Shown here piece after piece: positions 1 through 13,457 of a stretch of 64,000 nucleotides of DNA (positions are counted from its first letter, which is position 1; each line of letters opens with the position of its first letter). The notes below the pieces were generated by a model, which was not told the DNA's origin, did no database searches, and saw only the letters and a program-made list of their open reading frames with translations. A program made the translations under genes and the position numbers. Source of the stretch: Sesamum alatum (lineage: Eukaryota; Streptophyta; Magnoliopsida; Lamiales; Pedaliaceae); assembly GCA_034509735.1 (NCBI GenBank), contig JACGWO010000012.1, positions 6,322,367 to 6,386,366 on the forward strand, written 5' to 3'.

Positions 1-31
1 CACGCTCGTGGGCGGATCCACTTGTCCTTTA
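1..31 (+). repeat. End of 5' LTR of copia A
   Basis: The first 31 bases match the last bases of the LTR that ends at 47,003 (shared GCGGATCC and CTTGTCCTT). They are followed one base later by a copia primer-binding site. The rest of the LTR is outside the window. Confidence 0.7.
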
Positions 32-32
32 A

Positions 33-45
33 GTTGTATCAGAGC
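33..45 (+). other. Primer-binding site of copia A
   Basis: The sequence GTTGTATCAGAGC is close to TGGTATCAGAGC, the usual plant copia primer-binding site complementary to initiator methionine tRNA. It has a mismatch near the 5' end compared with the site of copia C at 23,466. Confidence 0.7.
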
Positions 46-3034
46 CCGGTCATAGATCTATGTGTTTTACATGTGCAATTTGCTTTTACGGCTTTATTGA
101 GCATGTTTATTGCGTAATTATATGAAGTAATGCACTTGTTTAAATGTTTAAGTTCGATGGACATCATGCATGTATTTTGTGAATTGAGTTTCAAAATTAC
201 ATGCCTCATTTTCAATCATTTAATATGCGGAAACGAAACAAAAAAGAATATGGACGACAACCGATTTGTGCCTTTTCACATTTTCTGAAAATTTGATTTT
301 CTGGAACTTTTCTGCATATTTTCTGAAAATGGATTAATTTTGCATATTTGATTTGGATTAATTAGTTTTTCTATAATCAAATTGCTTAATTAATTTGGAT
401 TTTAACATGCATTGGATGCATTGTGTATGGAGATGTCCATTGGATTTAAAATTTCAACTTGTTAATTATTCATATGTTTTTGGCATGTGATAATGGATAT
501 CACGTAGTTATTTTATATATCTATTATGAGCATGATAAACTACTGAAGGGTAACTTTCACTTTCACAATAAACCTTAAAATCAATATTGCACCTTATTTC
601 TCCTCTATGTCAAACAAGTCCAGTACTGAGGTTGAACATCAAAATTTACGAGAGAAATTCCAACTTTCACAAGTTGGCTATGAAACTGGGTGTAAGAAAG
701 TATTGACGAGAGCAATCCAAGATCTACAAAATCAATCGGCATACCAAATAAACTTGAAACACCACATAAACCCCAAAACTCTAAAACCGTAATAGGAATT
801 TCATTTCATGCAACCAAACATGACCTTCACATATCGGTGAAGAAACTGATAATGAAGAACATGAAACAGGTCTTTTGTTAAGTTAATACCTCGGTATTCT
901 TCGTTGAAGATGATGCACCTCTTCCAACCTAAAATAGCGGAGACGGTAACCGAGGGAAGCTGATGGTGGTGCACGGATTTTTCTCCGAGCTTAGTAGGTG
1001 GATGGTTTGATTTTTCGAAGATGGAAGAACTGAGGGGAGTTGTGGGTGACTTCTATGAAAAAATGAGGGGAGAAGACCGATATTGAATTGAGGAGATTAA
1101 GGTTTTCTTCAAACTAATTAGTATGGGCTTCTTCAGAGAAAAATGGTGTGGAACACCAAGCTTGATTGAGTGGATTTGAGGGTTCTTGGAAGAACAGAGA
1201 CAACCATTTGAAGTGAGTGAGTGAGAATACAATTAGGAACTTGCTAGATATAATTTAGGAATTTTTATTTTTTAAAAAAATAATAAAATAAAATATTTAG
1301 CAATTGAAAATTTAGAGGGAATTTTTTCTAAAACCAATTTCTTTTTCTATAATCAACAAAAAATTGTTACCAAAACTACAAAACAACATTGTTTCAATGC
1401 ACTCCCCTTCATTATAAAATACGGTTCTTTTGTAACAAAATAATATCGTAGCAAAAAATAAAAAGGGCATCGTTTTAGTTGGAACTCTTGCTATAGGTTA
1501 AAATTCATAGTAAAAAGCAGCTTTTGCCACAGGATTTTTTTCGTAGCAAAACCTTTGGTAGCAAAAAGTATTTTTTATTGTAGTGATTAGATCAACATGG
1601 GATGATCACTGAAGCCCTAAACCTTGTGTATGGGTGTATGATTTTTTCATTACTGTTGGATGGGGCATGTGTGCCTCTTATTTTGGGACTTTTATCTCCC
1701 GGTATTTTGCCTCATTATGTTAAGACTTGTTTTTTCCTCTATTCCATGTACTCTATTTTGAATGTAATGAGAGTAGTTAGGAATTTTTAGTGAGACTTTG
1801 CACTTCATGTAATAAAGCAAGCCTGCGGAGTTGGAGGCCCACGTTGGACGAGGCCCAGGTGAGATATCAAGGTGAAACAAGTAGGTACAAGGCTCATTGG
1901 AATGACAATGGGTTAACTTATTTTATAATAGTGTAGGACCACCCTAGAGAGACGATAGACCCACTGCGGGCGTAGTGGGTCGCATAGGTTGGGCTTGTGA
2001 TCATCCAATAGGGGTAATGCTAGGTTTACTTGCATGCGATACATTTATTTAGATGCTTTATAATATTTGATATTTATGCATGCAAGACTTAATGTGATAA
2101 AGTCCTGTTCAACATCTATTCAAATCGAACTCTCACTTGGTTGGACCAAGTTAAAATGTCAGGCCATAATGAACTTGGACCAAAATGGTTTTGATCCGTC
2201 CAAGCCTTCCATCCACAGCATTGTGGTGAGTAAGCTACCACTACGCAAATGTGGTCTCATGAGTTGTGGCACATTTGGAATAGAGGCGAGCTGCATCATT
2301 ATTGTGAACAAAGAAATACACTCACTGTTTCCCTGTCTCACGAGTCATGGGGGGCGACCGTTGAGGTAAAATTTGATTGATGGGTCAGGCCTGACATCAA
2401 GTTAAAATATTAGGCCCACAATGGACTTGGGTCAAATGGTTTGATCTGTCCAAGCCTTCCACCCATAGCAATATGATGAGGAAGCTACTGCTACCCAAAT
2501 GTGGTCTCACGAGTCGTGGCACATTTGGAATAGAGGAAAGCTACATAATTACTATGAACAAAGGAATGTGATTGTTGTTTCTCTGCCTCACGAGTCGTAA
2601 GGGGTGACAGTTGAGGTATGATTTGGTTGATGGCTCAGGCCTAATACTGAGTAATGTGATTCGCTTGGAGTCCTCGGGATGTCTCAATCGAAAGATCCAG
2701 ATACTGTTATTTAGTGCCTCTAGTAGACTTTCCTTCCTTATTTAGTAAGTAGAAGGGAAATTCATACTCCTAATGATAGATCAAATATTGTTATTCATGA
2801 TATTGATCCAATTCAAGATCATTAAGAGTAATTCATGTGAAGAGGTGAGGCAAAACATCTTGAGAATCTCATTGAATGAGAATGGTATTAGATACCCCCA
2901 CAAGGCTTTTTCCATGTGAATCGCAAAAACGAGGCATGGCAAATTGTGCTTGTGGATCCCAAGACCAATAGAAAAAGGTTTTCCGAAACCCCACTTGAGA
3001 GTGGTGGGCTTTTGTATAAATAATGGGAGGGGTT
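46..3034 (+). other. Untranslated leader of copia A (interrupted)
   Basis: No convincing gene is present. The 1,900-3,030 part aligns by eye with the copia C leader at about 24,080-24,720: shared phrases include the 'catgatcatccaa' stretch, 'ccttccatccatag' and 'tctcacgagtcgt', in the same order. Two similar blocks about 290 bp apart (2,160-2,360 and 2,440-2,630) look like an internal tandem duplication of the leader. A CACTA-like fragment interrupts it at about 558-1,585, and the gag-only LTR element ends it at 3,034. ORFs such as 2,067-2,369 are short and match no family I recognise. Confidence 0.65.
558..1585. mobile_element. CACTA-like non-autonomous fragment
   Basis: The right end is clear: a run resembling 'ggtagcaaaaagtatt' leads to a terminal TAGTG at 1,581-1,585, the mirror of CACTA. 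The inside just before it has several 'gtagcaaaa' and 'ttgctac' copies, as expected of subterminal repeats. A second element at 48,688-49,645 has the same ending. The left end is uncertain; a weak CACTTTCACAATAAA at 558 is the best candidate, and the flanking triplets (ttt and att) do not match exactly. The ORF at 607-792 has no recognisable domain. Copia A leader sequence flanks both sides. Confidence 0.55.
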
Positions 3035-3776
3035 TGATGGGGTATCAAAACTACCAAAAATAATTCCCACAACTACTTTTATGAAAGTGCTGAGTAGGGT
3101 TGATTCCACAAGGATCGGTGATAAGTTGACTTACTTCAAAAAGAATGAAATAAACGAAAAAAGGGGGGTTGTTTTGATTCAATTATAAAGAATGAAAGAT
3201 AAAGAATGAAAGACTATATTTAAAGAAGGAGATAAAATGAATGAGAAAAGCTTTCCGGTTGAAGTTTAGTACATGCTTGATTCTTTTATTGATCATCGAT
3301 GCATGAATAACAATCGCTTAAGCAGATAAACTGGTTATAGCCATTAAAACAACCTTACCTTTCCTTACCTTGCCGTCAGCTAAGGAACATCCGTTGGCTA
3401 ATTCCCTAATTAATGAAGAACCCTGAGAATGTCCACAAGATTTAATCTACTAACAACATTAAGAAATAGAAAGGCCTAATTCTAACCAATAAATTCCTAC
3501 GAGGATTTATTTAAATTAGGTCATACATCCCCATAACATAACTTACTACTATGACATAATAAACTATGCTATGTTGCCACTAGGTATTGAACTAAACAAA
3601 AAACCACACGGAATTGCAAAGTTCAATTAGCTAAGAAAATATTCTTGATAATGAACAATTGGCCTTAGCATTCATAAATCAGATTATTTGTATGAAAAGC
3701 ACAAAGAATAGCATGAATACCAATTAAACGAAAGTAGAAAGCACGAGTTAGATCTCACAATATTTAGGAATCAAGC

Positions 3777-4719
3777 TGTAAACAGATTTTTGTGTTCCTT
3801 TGAATTTATTGAAACAAGAAAATAGTACAAATAAATTTCTTGAATTCATTTGAATATTTGTGGGTGCGAATCTCTACTTGAAAACCTCAGATTCTTCTCT
3901 TCAAGAACATAATCTTTGACGTCTGCAACTTCGGAGGTGAAACTCGACGTTTGATCTTCTTTGACGTTGACTTTGAATTTGAATAATATTAATTCGGGGG
4001 TCGTTGACTTGTTCCCGGATTAAACGCTATGAACTTGAGCATATTTAACTTGAATTTGAAATATTTCTTTGTGGATTTGAGACTTTGATCTTCCGCCAAG
4101 GTAGACTTCTGTCTTGATAATGTTAATTCGCCGGTCTTCAGACTTATTGTCAAATTAAACGCTGACTTCGGATGATTTTGGCAACGAACGCCTTGAATCT
4201 TGCCTAGAACACCGTGGATCTTCCTTGATTTGTGCTTGAGAGGATTTCAGGACTCCTTGAATGCTCTCTTGCTTGTATCTTCAATTGTATGTGTGTGTGT
4301 GTTGAATGAGTTTCAAGGACCCCTTTATATAGTTGTCAAAGAGGTAGAGTTGTGGTGAACTTGAACACTTATTTTGTATTATCTCTTTATTTTAATTTAA
4401 AGAGATAAATACATTAAGTATTTAGGAAGACATGATTGGTCAATTTCGATATTATCTCTTTAATTTTTGTATATTTTTAAAGAGATAATATGAGAAATAT
4501 TTGTCTTGATTTGATTGGCCGAAACACCTCAATTTGATACGTGTCGGCCTTTGATTTGATGACGAAACATATATTAAAATATCAATTAATCTAACTATTT
4601 ATATTTGAAATTAATTTAGTAAATTCCAAAATATAAATAGAAAAAGGTAATATAATTGATAAATAATATATATTTTTCACTTGTCGTCATTTGATTGGGT
4701 GCAAAATTATTTGTCTACA
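3777..4719 (-). mobile_element. Solo LTR inside the LTR of the gag-only element
   Basis: A 943-bp block starting TGTAAACA and ending TGTCTACA is absent from the sister LTR near 20,310. It is flanked by the 5-bp duplication CAAGC (3,772-3,776 and 4,720-4,724). No coding capacity or internal domain is seen. Read on the minus strand it begins TGTAGACA. The strand and the probable gypsy family are inferred only from these end bases. Confidence 0.85.
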
Positions 4720-5557
4720 CAAGCATCTATTGTAGCTTCAACCGAAAAATAGCGAAATTAGGCAAGCATATTAATGAAAGAACACATGAAGAAAAAGTGT
4801 AATTCCCTTAAGAGGCTAAACTCCCATTTACCCCCCTGTGCTTTGTTGAAAAACCTAAAAAACCCCCTGTGATTTGGAAATAGGCATAATACCCCCTTGT
4901 GTTTTGTTAAACTCAGCAAAAAACACCCTTTCCATTAGTAATTAACGGAAGGTGCACTACACGTGCTGGCCATGCGATGTGGGTGTTTTTTAACTGATTT
5001 TGACCTAAATTCTGTGTGGTTTTTACTAAAATACCCCCATGAGTGTATATATTTAATTTGGATATTTTTTACTTGTTTTGAGTGCTTTTTTTGCATTTTC
5101 ATTCATCTAAAAAATTATTTTTTTAAAAAAATCTATTTATCTAAAATAAAAAAAAGATATAATTTTTTTAAGTTTCATAATTTAAATAGAAATATTAAAT
5201 TATAATTATAGTACATATATTAATATAGAAAATTTATTTTTCAAATTCAAATATCTTAATGAATATAATGTTAATATTTATAAAAAAATATATATTAATA
5301 ACTAATTTTCAAATTATTATTTAGTTAAAATATTTACATATATTATCTTTATTTACGATAAATAATATTTGAATTTAAATTAATTATATATGTATTGAAT
5401 TGAAATTTAATATTTTTCTTTAATTATTTTATATTTATAAATATTTAGAAGGTTTTTTTGTTATTTTTACTTTATTTGAATTTATTGTATTTTTAGATGT
5501 AATTAACTTTAATTTTTAGTTATTTTGAATTTAAAACTAAAAGAAATCAAACATAAA

Positions 5558-5845
5558 AAATGAGCGGCGGTGGTCGCTACCGTCGCCCAAAAATTGGGCG
5601 ATCGCCGTCGCCCTCTGTACTGTTCTGGGCGACAGCGGTCGCCCAGAATGGGGGTGATGCCGTCGCCTAGCGCAAATCTGGGCGACCGCGACGTCGCCCA
5701 ATTTCAGGGGCGACAGCGTCGGCGACGCCCGCTTCTCCAATAGGGGGTGGGTGGGATTTGGGGGTAGGGAGGGGGCGGCATGGGGAGGAGCGGTTGGGGG
5801 TGGGAGGGGGGCGGCTGGGGGTTGGGCGGTTGGGGGGGGGGAGAA
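5558..5845. other. GC-rich core of Mutator-like element 1
   Basis: This stretch is sharply GC-rich between very AT-rich arms. It holds repeated 'gggcga' and 'gtcgccca' words in both orientations, so parts can fold on themselves, followed by a G-rich run (about 5,740-5,840). A minus-strand ORF crosses it (5,537-5,740), but the composition is too repetitive to call a gene. It may be a captured and degraded gene fragment, as in Pack-MULEs; this is inference. Confidence 0.5.
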
Positions 5846-6269
5846 GTAATTTGATTTAATAAAAGTAATATAATAATTTTTTTTATATTTAAAAAATAAT
5901 TAAATCTTAACCGTTGATTTTTGTATAAATTTAAGATCTAATAGTCAAAATTAATTGATTAGATCTAACGACTCTATTGTAATCAATAAAGATCCAACGG
6001 TCATTAAAATAAGAAATAGGGTAAATTACATCTACCTCCCCTGAGGTTTGGCATAATTACAAATACCCCCTTGTTGTTTGAAAAATTACAAATACCCCCT
6101 GAGGTTTGTAATCATCTAACAAATAACCCATTTCCATCAATTTTTATGGGTGAACTGACAAAAATGCCCTTATACACTAAATTATTTTTATTTAATTCTT
6201 AAAAACTTTTGGACTATAATGTGCAGGGAGAGATTTCTTAAGTTTTTTACACAGAGGAGCAATAATGTA

Positions 6270-6930
6270 CACTACAAAAAAATACGGGAATAGGAATGGA
6301 TAGAGACGACCGTTCCAGTTACCGTTCCAAATAGGAACAGTTGTGGAACGGTAAACCGTTGATGACGTCACAGTCGTGCTAATTGTAATACAAATTAATA
6401 GGAACGGACCGACCGTTCCTATTAGAGTGCCCAAAATGGTGAGCCAATTTGTACACCTACAACCGTTCCTAAAGGGGACCTGATATATTTTGGACTTCAA
6501 TTTGGAACACATGTGTGAGATTTGGAACGGCACGCCGACCGGGAACACTTACCGTTACTATATGTGTTCCAAAGACCGGGTCTATTTGGATCGGTGGACT
6601 GACCGTTCCAACATGTAGTCCTACAGAAGACCCTTTTACACCATGGAAAAAAATGTAATGTAATTACCGTTCCAAATTAATGAGTATATAGTAAGTGCAA
6701 TATTGTTACAAGTACCGTTCCAAATTGTACTTCAAGTAGGAACGGTCCTTTTTGGTGTGCCTCATACTGTTCCTAATATGCGCTAATGGCTATATTACAA
6801 CGGTAACATTACCGTTCCTGTTTCGTCTCCTGCGATCGTTCCTAAAGTTGGAACAACGGCTATATTTCAACGGCTAGTTTTCTGTTCCAAATATTATTCC
6901 AATGCCTGTTCCAATATTTTCTATATATAT
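6270..6930 (+). repeat. Left subterminal repeat array of CACTA-1
   Basis: Many copies of the 8-9 base motif ACCGTTCC or its complement GGAACGGT occur in both orientations, often in pairs. In En/Spm such subterminal motifs bind the element's own TnpA protein; binding here is inferred. A TATATATATG stretch near 6,922-6,931 may belong to the element promoter. Confidence 0.85.
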
Positions 6931-7178
6931 GTCCCCCTTCTTTGTCATTGTTCTTATACTTACTCTCCAACTCATTTTGTTGTAACTCCCCCCCTTGATT
7001 CTTTATACGGAAAATCGAACATATCAATTACCGAGCGCGAATTTTGCATTGATATTGATAGGTGTTTTGCTCAGGTAAGTATGCAAAATTCTGTTATTTT
7101 TGCATGTATATATTTATATATATAACTTACTCTTATCATTTAATTGCATACTGTTGTGAATTATACGTAGGACCAATC

Positions 7179-10100
7179 ATGTTAAGAAAGTTGAGGAAAT
7201 GGATGTATGATCGAGACGTCCTGGGTGTAACGCCGAAGTTTGAGGATGATGTTACAACATTTTTAGAATGGGCCCAGTCTTAGTGTGCATATATGGACGG
7301 GGACAAGATTAAGTGTCCCTGCCGGAAGTGCAAAAACGAACGATTCAAAACACCAAACAAGGTAAATTTTGATTTGTGTATGAAAGGGTTTATGCCAAAG
7401 TATTACAATTGGACTTCGCATGGTGAGGAGAGGGTGCAGGAATACTTTGAAGCATTGACAGCGCCCCCTGTGCAGCAGCAGCAGCAAACGCCACCCATTC
7501 AGGAGGAGAGTAGTTCACATTGGGGTGATGGGTGCTCAGATGGATTGGGCGCAGAGGATGGTATTCGATGTCGCCGGGCCACCATTTTGGTCTTCGTATA
7601 ACCAGGAGGGACCGACTGATGATAGTACTCAGTGTTGTCCATCTGACGTGGGTCCTAATTCATATTACGATTCAGGGCCCTATGATTATGTGTTTGGCTT
7701 GTCAGACCGTTTTTTTGATGTAGTTCATGCTGCGGACCAACCTTTATGGAATGGCTGCACCATCTCTCAGTTGGCATCAATTGCCTCTTTGGTGAATATC
7801 AAGGCCGAAGGGGATTTTTTCGAGCATACATATGATCGGTTATGCAAGTGGGCTGATACTATAATGCCCGCGATCACACTTTCCCCGTCGATTATTACAA
7901 TACGAAGAAATTGATAAGAGAATTGGGTTTACCAGTTCAGAAGACTGATGCTTGCAAAAACGGTTGCAAGTTGTACGGAAAGGACGATATTGATTTGGAA
8001 TATTGCAAGTTCTGTGGAGACGCTAGGTACAAGGCCACCAGGGACAGAAATCCTAAACGCAAGAAGTCCCCGTATGCCATTCTTAGGTATCTACCGATTA
8101 CCCCTCTGCTGTAGAGGTTGTATGCGTCGGAGGTCACAGCAGAGCATATGACTTGGCATGCGAGCCATCAGACGGAGGAAGGATCCATGTGTCATCTGTC
8201 TATGCAGAGGCTTGGAAGCATTTTGACCGGACGTATCCTGTTTTTGCAGCTGAACCGAGGAATGTTAGACTTGGGTTGTGCGCGGATGGGTTTGCACCGC
8301 ACGGCCAGTATGGTAAAACTTACTCATGTTGGCCAATCATACTTACACCTTACAATCTCCCACCGGGAATGTGCATGAAGTCTGAGTATATGTTCCTAAC
8401 GATCGTGATCCCTGGCCCATCGAATCCCAAACGTCTTATCAATGTCTATTTGGAGCCGTTGATCAAGGAGTTGTAGAATTTATGGCATGTGGGTGTACGT
8501 ACGCACGATACTGCGACAAACCATGCATTCATGATACATGCCGCATTGATGTGGACAGTGAACGACCTTCCTGCTTATGGTATGGCGTCTGGATGGAGTA
8601 CCGCCGATGTTATGGTTGGTGTCTAATTTGTATGGAGGACACACGGACATTCTATTTATAGCACGGTCGGAAGGCATGCTATTTTGACTGCCACAGGCAA
8701 TTCCTACCACCGGTTCATCCTTATCGCAGGAACAAGAAAGTCTTCACTAAAAATCGAATGGAGAGGAAGGTTTCACGTCCGAGGCTGACTGGAGAACAGA
8801 CCGAACCCGTGTCGATGCATTTAGTGTGGTTGTCGAACAACCGTTGAGTGAACCGGAAGGCTACAGTGTCGACCATAAGTGGATGAAGAAAAGCATATTC
8901 TGGGAGCTTGAATACTGGGGGGCGCATCTGATACGACACAATCTTGATGTCATGCATATTGAGAAGAATATGTTCGATAATATATTCAATAATGTGATGG
9001 ACATCAAGGGAAAAACGAAGGACAATCTGAATGCACAGAAGGATCTGAAGATCATATGTAATCGGTCGGAGCTTGAGGTGGACGAAAGGAGACCGAACAT
9101 GATGCCCAAGGCGGTATATACACTGACGAAGGAGAAAAAGAAGAAGATATATAAGTGGATTCGTTGTCTTAGGTTTCCTGATGGGTATGCCTCTAACTTG
9201 GCCCGTTGCGTCGACCTGAAGGAGTTGAGGATGCACGGCATGAAGAGCCATGATTGTCCTGTATTCATGCAGAAATTGATTCTGGTTGCTTTCCCTGAAA
9301 TGCTTCCAGAGCACGTGTGGGGGGCCTTGACGGAAGTGAGCCTTCTATTCCAAATCCTATGCTCAACAACACTAGATGTGGCCAAGGTAAAAGAATTAGA
9401 AGATAGTGTAGCCGCATCATGTGCAACCTGGAGAAAAAATTTCCTCCTTCCTTTTTCGACTCAATGGAGCATCTAATTGTTCACCTTCCATATGAGGCGC
9501 GCGTTGAGGGCCCCGTGCAATACAGGTGGATGTACCCATTTGGAAGGTAATTAAATAATTTATAGTGTTAAATATATATTTATTATTTGCATTTTAATAA
9601 ATTGTCATATGAATAGATTCCTACGCGATTTGAAGAAAAAGGTGAAAAACAAAGCACACGTCGAGGCGTCAATTGTAGAGGTTTATATTGTCGAAGAAAT
9701 CGGACTTTTCTCCTCGCACTACTTCGAACCGCACATTCTCTGCAAGCGAAACAGACTCGGTCGGAACGATGATCTCACGAGCAACGACAATCCAATAGTT
9801 CGGTCCAATTTCAATTACCCAGGCCGAGCAAGTGGAGCCTCGAAGAAGAGATGGCTAAGCGGGGAGGAACTTCATGCTATCGAGACATACGTCTTGTGTA
9901 ATTGTGAAGTAGTTGCACCGTACTACGAGTAAGTGTCTTATACAAACGTAATTATCTCGTATGAATCATTTCAATTTCAATTACATGTATATTTATAACT
10001 ATCAGTTTTACTATAACAAGTCATTCTTGAATGAACTGTTCGAGCAACACAATTCGGAGGACCCGATAATTGATCAACTAGTGGTGACACAATTCAAGGA

Positions 10101-10802
10101 TTGGTTCAAGGCTCGTGTAAGTATCATTGATTTCTTGTAAATGCGATATGCTCATTAATTTGTAATGATTGGTTCAATTGCTATATATATCATTAATTGC
10201 AGGTGAAACCCGAACTGAATCACACAAACAAGGAATTGTTGAAGTTGCATTATTGGGGGCCAAGAGCAGAAGTGACGACATACCCATCTTACTTCGTCAA
10301 TGGCTTCAATTTCCACACTGAACGTCACAATGTTGGGAAGTCAACAATGAACTGTGGTGTTTGTGTCAAAAGCTCATCATATACAAACACGGATTCTGAC
10401 TTCTATGGAATTTTAGAAGAGATAATTCAACTAGATTATCCACTAACTCCAAACATGCACATTGTACTGTTTAATTGTCGTTGGGTGGATCCGATCAGAG
10501 GCATGAAGATACACCCTCGTTATCACGTTGTTGATGTCAACTTCAAAAAGCTCTACCAAAAGAATGAACCATTCATACCGGCACAACAAGCAGTACAAGT
10601 ATATTACATGGATTACCCGAGCATGAAGAAGGACAAAGTCGACTGGAAAGCTGTTTGCAAAATCAAGGCTCGAAGAGTAATCGATGACTCGCGATGGACC
10701 GAGGTCGCCTATCAGATAGATGAAGTCGTACCTAATCTAGATGTTGTAATAGATAACCAAACATTTGAACTGCATGACAACGGGAATACAATTGGTCGTT
10801 GA
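7179..10802 (+). pseudogene. CACTA transposase of TNP2 (Transposase_21) type, disrupted
   Basis: This would encode the transposase that cuts CACTA ends. The start ATG at 7,179 gives MLRKLRKWMYDRDVLG, then an N-terminal zinc-binding-like segment (CPCRKCKN). A Transposase_21-like core follows: YCKFCGDARYK near 7,990-8,030, then MTWHASHQTEEGSMCHLS (8,150-8,210) and IVIPGPSNPKRLINVYLEPL. After that come HNLDVMHIEKN near 8,940 and C-terminal regions like DUF4218 and DUF4216 (to 10,802). Introns with consensus ends are still visible (donors near 9,546, 9,930 and 10,117; acceptors near 9,616, 10,004 and 10,200). An in-frame TAG at 7,281, another stop at 8,112 and several frame changes between 7,520 and 8,830 break it. 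CACTA-2 has a glutamine codon at the 7,281 site. Family assignment is firm; activity is not expected. Confidence 0.9.
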
Positions 10803-10929
10803 TCATGGAGCAGGGCCATCGCGCTCGCCAGACAGTGAATCCGAAGACGAAGATGAAGATAGCTTTGACGAGGCTGAGTCCGATGAAGAGACTTATTGAA
10901 TTTTCCAAAAAATTTATGTTCACACTTTA

Positions 10930-12175
10930 TCAGGACCATTCCTATTTGAGGTACAATTTTTCAAATATGGCGGCTATTTAAAAAAAAATGAGGGAAATTT
11001 GAATTAGGAACGGTCAAATTTTACCGGAACCGTTCCTATTTGAGGTACAATATTTCAAATATGGCGGCCAATCAAAAAAAGAGGGAAATTTGAATTAGGA
11101 ACGGTAGGTGAAAACTAACAACCGTTCCAAACTATAGTCCAATATTTCGTTTTGGCGCCCAATGAAAAATTGGTGGGAAATTCAACTATTGGAACGATAA
11201 CTCTATACACGATCGTGCCAGATTTTAATAGGAACGGTAACTATGTGCGTGCATTAAAAACAACATCATCCTTTCCCTTAGGAACGGTAGTGGGAACACC
11301 TTGTCTATTAGGTGACCGTTCCTAGTATTACAATTCCAACCAATTTGTCCGATATCTGAACATCCGTCAGCCAGATTGACACCATTTTTTAACACATACA
11401 AGGTTATGGATATGAATTGACGTCCAACGGTCTGATTTTCAATCAGCAACCCGGATTTAAGAATGCATCTATTTTTCTTACGATGAATACTGACTGGATA
11501 CGATATCTCGAGAACCGCACACCGAAATTCCGCAAAACTATATATAATGTATTATTTTGTATGGTAAATCATATCTAACGGTTTGATTACAATTTTGACG
11601 GTCTGATTATGATGTGCAGTACAACATCATAGGATCTTAGTTACATCTGTGAAATACTAACAAAACTAAATATATAAATATACTTCATATTCTGAACGTG
11701 TGTGTAAATTATTATGTAATTTGAAATTTTTGTAAATATCCAATTGTGTACCTTTATTCAATCATATGAGTGTTCGCAACGTGTTTTTCTTAATCTATAG
11801 TTATTATATAAGAAGATAAAAAAAAATATTGTAATACATATAGGAACGGTTGGTATGTTCGTGCCCCAAAACGACATCGTTTTTTCTTTAGGAACGGGAT
11901 TAGGTACATATTTTCTATTAACCGACCGTTCCTATTAGTATAATTCCAAGTACTAAGTATTTGGAATTGAGATTGGAACGGTGCTTTGTAAATTAGGAAC
12001 GGTCGTATTTGGGAACGGTTTTGGGATCGGCCTTACTACTAAGTGACCGTTCCTATTTAGGTCAACATCAGTACAAGGTATCAAAACGACATCGTTTTAT
12101 AGACAATACGGCGTCGTTTTCTTTATTTGGACCGGCAATAGGAACGGTCATCTAGAATATGACCGTTCCAAAAAG
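10930..12175 (+). repeat. Internal array of CACTA-1 terminal motifs
   Basis: This non-coding stretch between the two element genes has many GGAACGGT/ACCGTTCC copies, as at the element ends. It starts with an imperfect tandem repeat of about 100 bp (10,934-11,030 and 11,033-11,120, sharing 'cctatttgaggtacaat' and 'caaatatggcgg'). Motif-poor DNA fills about 11,350-11,840, followed by a second cluster. Confidence 0.8.
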
Positions 12176-12216
12176 TTATATAAATTGGCCCCATAGCTGA
12201 TTTTTTCTCACTTTGC

Positions 12217-12266
<50 letters not shown>
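12174..12266 (+). promoter_or_regulatory. Putative promoter and CT-repeat leader of the second CACTA-1 gene
   Basis: A TATA-like GTTATATAAATT lies at about 12,175-12,186. A pure (TC)n run follows at 12,221-12,266, a common feature of plant 5' leaders. It sits directly after the internal motif array and about 1.2 kb before the start codon at 13,458. Confidence 0.5.
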
Positions 12267-12269
<3 letters not shown>

Positions 12270-12359
12270 ACCGCCGTTCGCCGCCTCCATCCGCAGTCGC
12301 CCGCCGCCTGCTCGTGTTATTGCCTCCCGCCACCACCTGCACCCTACCAAGTAGGGTTT

Positions 12360-13450
12360 TATAAATCCTATTTTATTTTTTTTTTCTGTTTTGCATTTTG
12401 TGAAAAATGCATGATCTGAAAATGCATTTTTTTTTGTTTTTCATTTTATGTAATTTGTTTCATTTTCTGTAATTTGTTATATTTCTGCAATTTTCTGTAA
12501 ATTATGTAGTTTTTTTGCTTTTTTTCTGAAATTTCTGTAAATGTAATTATTGTTGTAAATGTTAATGTTATTTTTATTTGTTTATTTATGTAAATGTATG
12601 TTAGTTTCTGTAATGTTAATGTTATTTTATTTGTTGGAAATTTCTGTAAATGAATGTTAATTTCTGTAAATGTTAACATATTTTTAATTTCTGTAATTTT
12701 CTGCCATTTTTCACATTTTTGTTGTAATTAGTGTTGTTAATTAGTGATGGAATTTTTTGTAATATATGGAATTTCTGTAATTGTTGGATATAGGATAATT
12801 ATGAAATTTGGTGAAAATACATAATAAATTTCAAGTATACAATTGTGAAAAAAAAACCTAAAAGTTCTAGAATTTTTATGAAAATAAAACTGTAATTTAC
12901 AATTTTTTTCAAATTTTCTATAATTTTTATATAATTTTGGTCAATTTTTTGCAATTTCATAAAATTTAGGTAATTTATGAAAATTTTGGCCAGTTTCTGT
13001 ATTTTACATAAATTTGGGTAATTTTATGAAATTTTTGAAAATTTTGGGTAATTTTCTGTCATTTGTTAAAATTTTGGTAATTTTATGAATTCTATGAAAA
13101 TTGGGGTAATTTTCTGTAATTTGTCAAAAATTTGTTAATTTTTTGTAATTTAAGAAAACTTTAGTAATTTTCTGTAATTTGTGAAAATTTTGTTAATTTT
13201 CTGAAATTTTAGTAAATTTGGGTAATTTTCTATAATATTCTGTAAGGATATAGGCAAATATTAGTATTTACTATAAATATATAGGAAAATACAAGGATTT
13301 AGTGCAATTTTAGGGTCAAATTTTGAAATTTAGTATAAATATATAGAAAAATAGAAGGATTTAGTGCAATTTTTAGGGTCAAATTTTGGGATTTAGTATT
13401 AATTTAAAAAATTAGAAAAGTTCATACGACTAATATTTTTTAAAAAAATT
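12360..13450 (+). repeat. T-rich degenerate tandem repeats, probable leader intron of the second CACTA-1 gene
   Basis: No gene is seen. The stretch is built from many variants of 'ggtaattttctgtaattt' and 'gtgaaaatttt', spaced by roughly 40-60 bp, plus a duplicated block near 13,275 and 13,340. It lies between the CT-rich leader and the start codon and has the T-rich base use of plant introns. Intron status is inferred. Confidence 0.5.
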
Positions 13451-13457
13451 ATAGACA

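Noticed and set aside
8721..9385. Long minus-strand ORFs opposite the TNP2 gene, and plus-strand ORFs at 41,492-41,985
   Set aside because: They are antisense shadows of the TNP2 coding region; the sense translations match Transposase_21 and DUF4218 segments.
12213..12419. ORF reading through the CT microsatellite
   Set aside because: Ser-Leu repeats from (TC)n, no domain; better explained as 5' leader.
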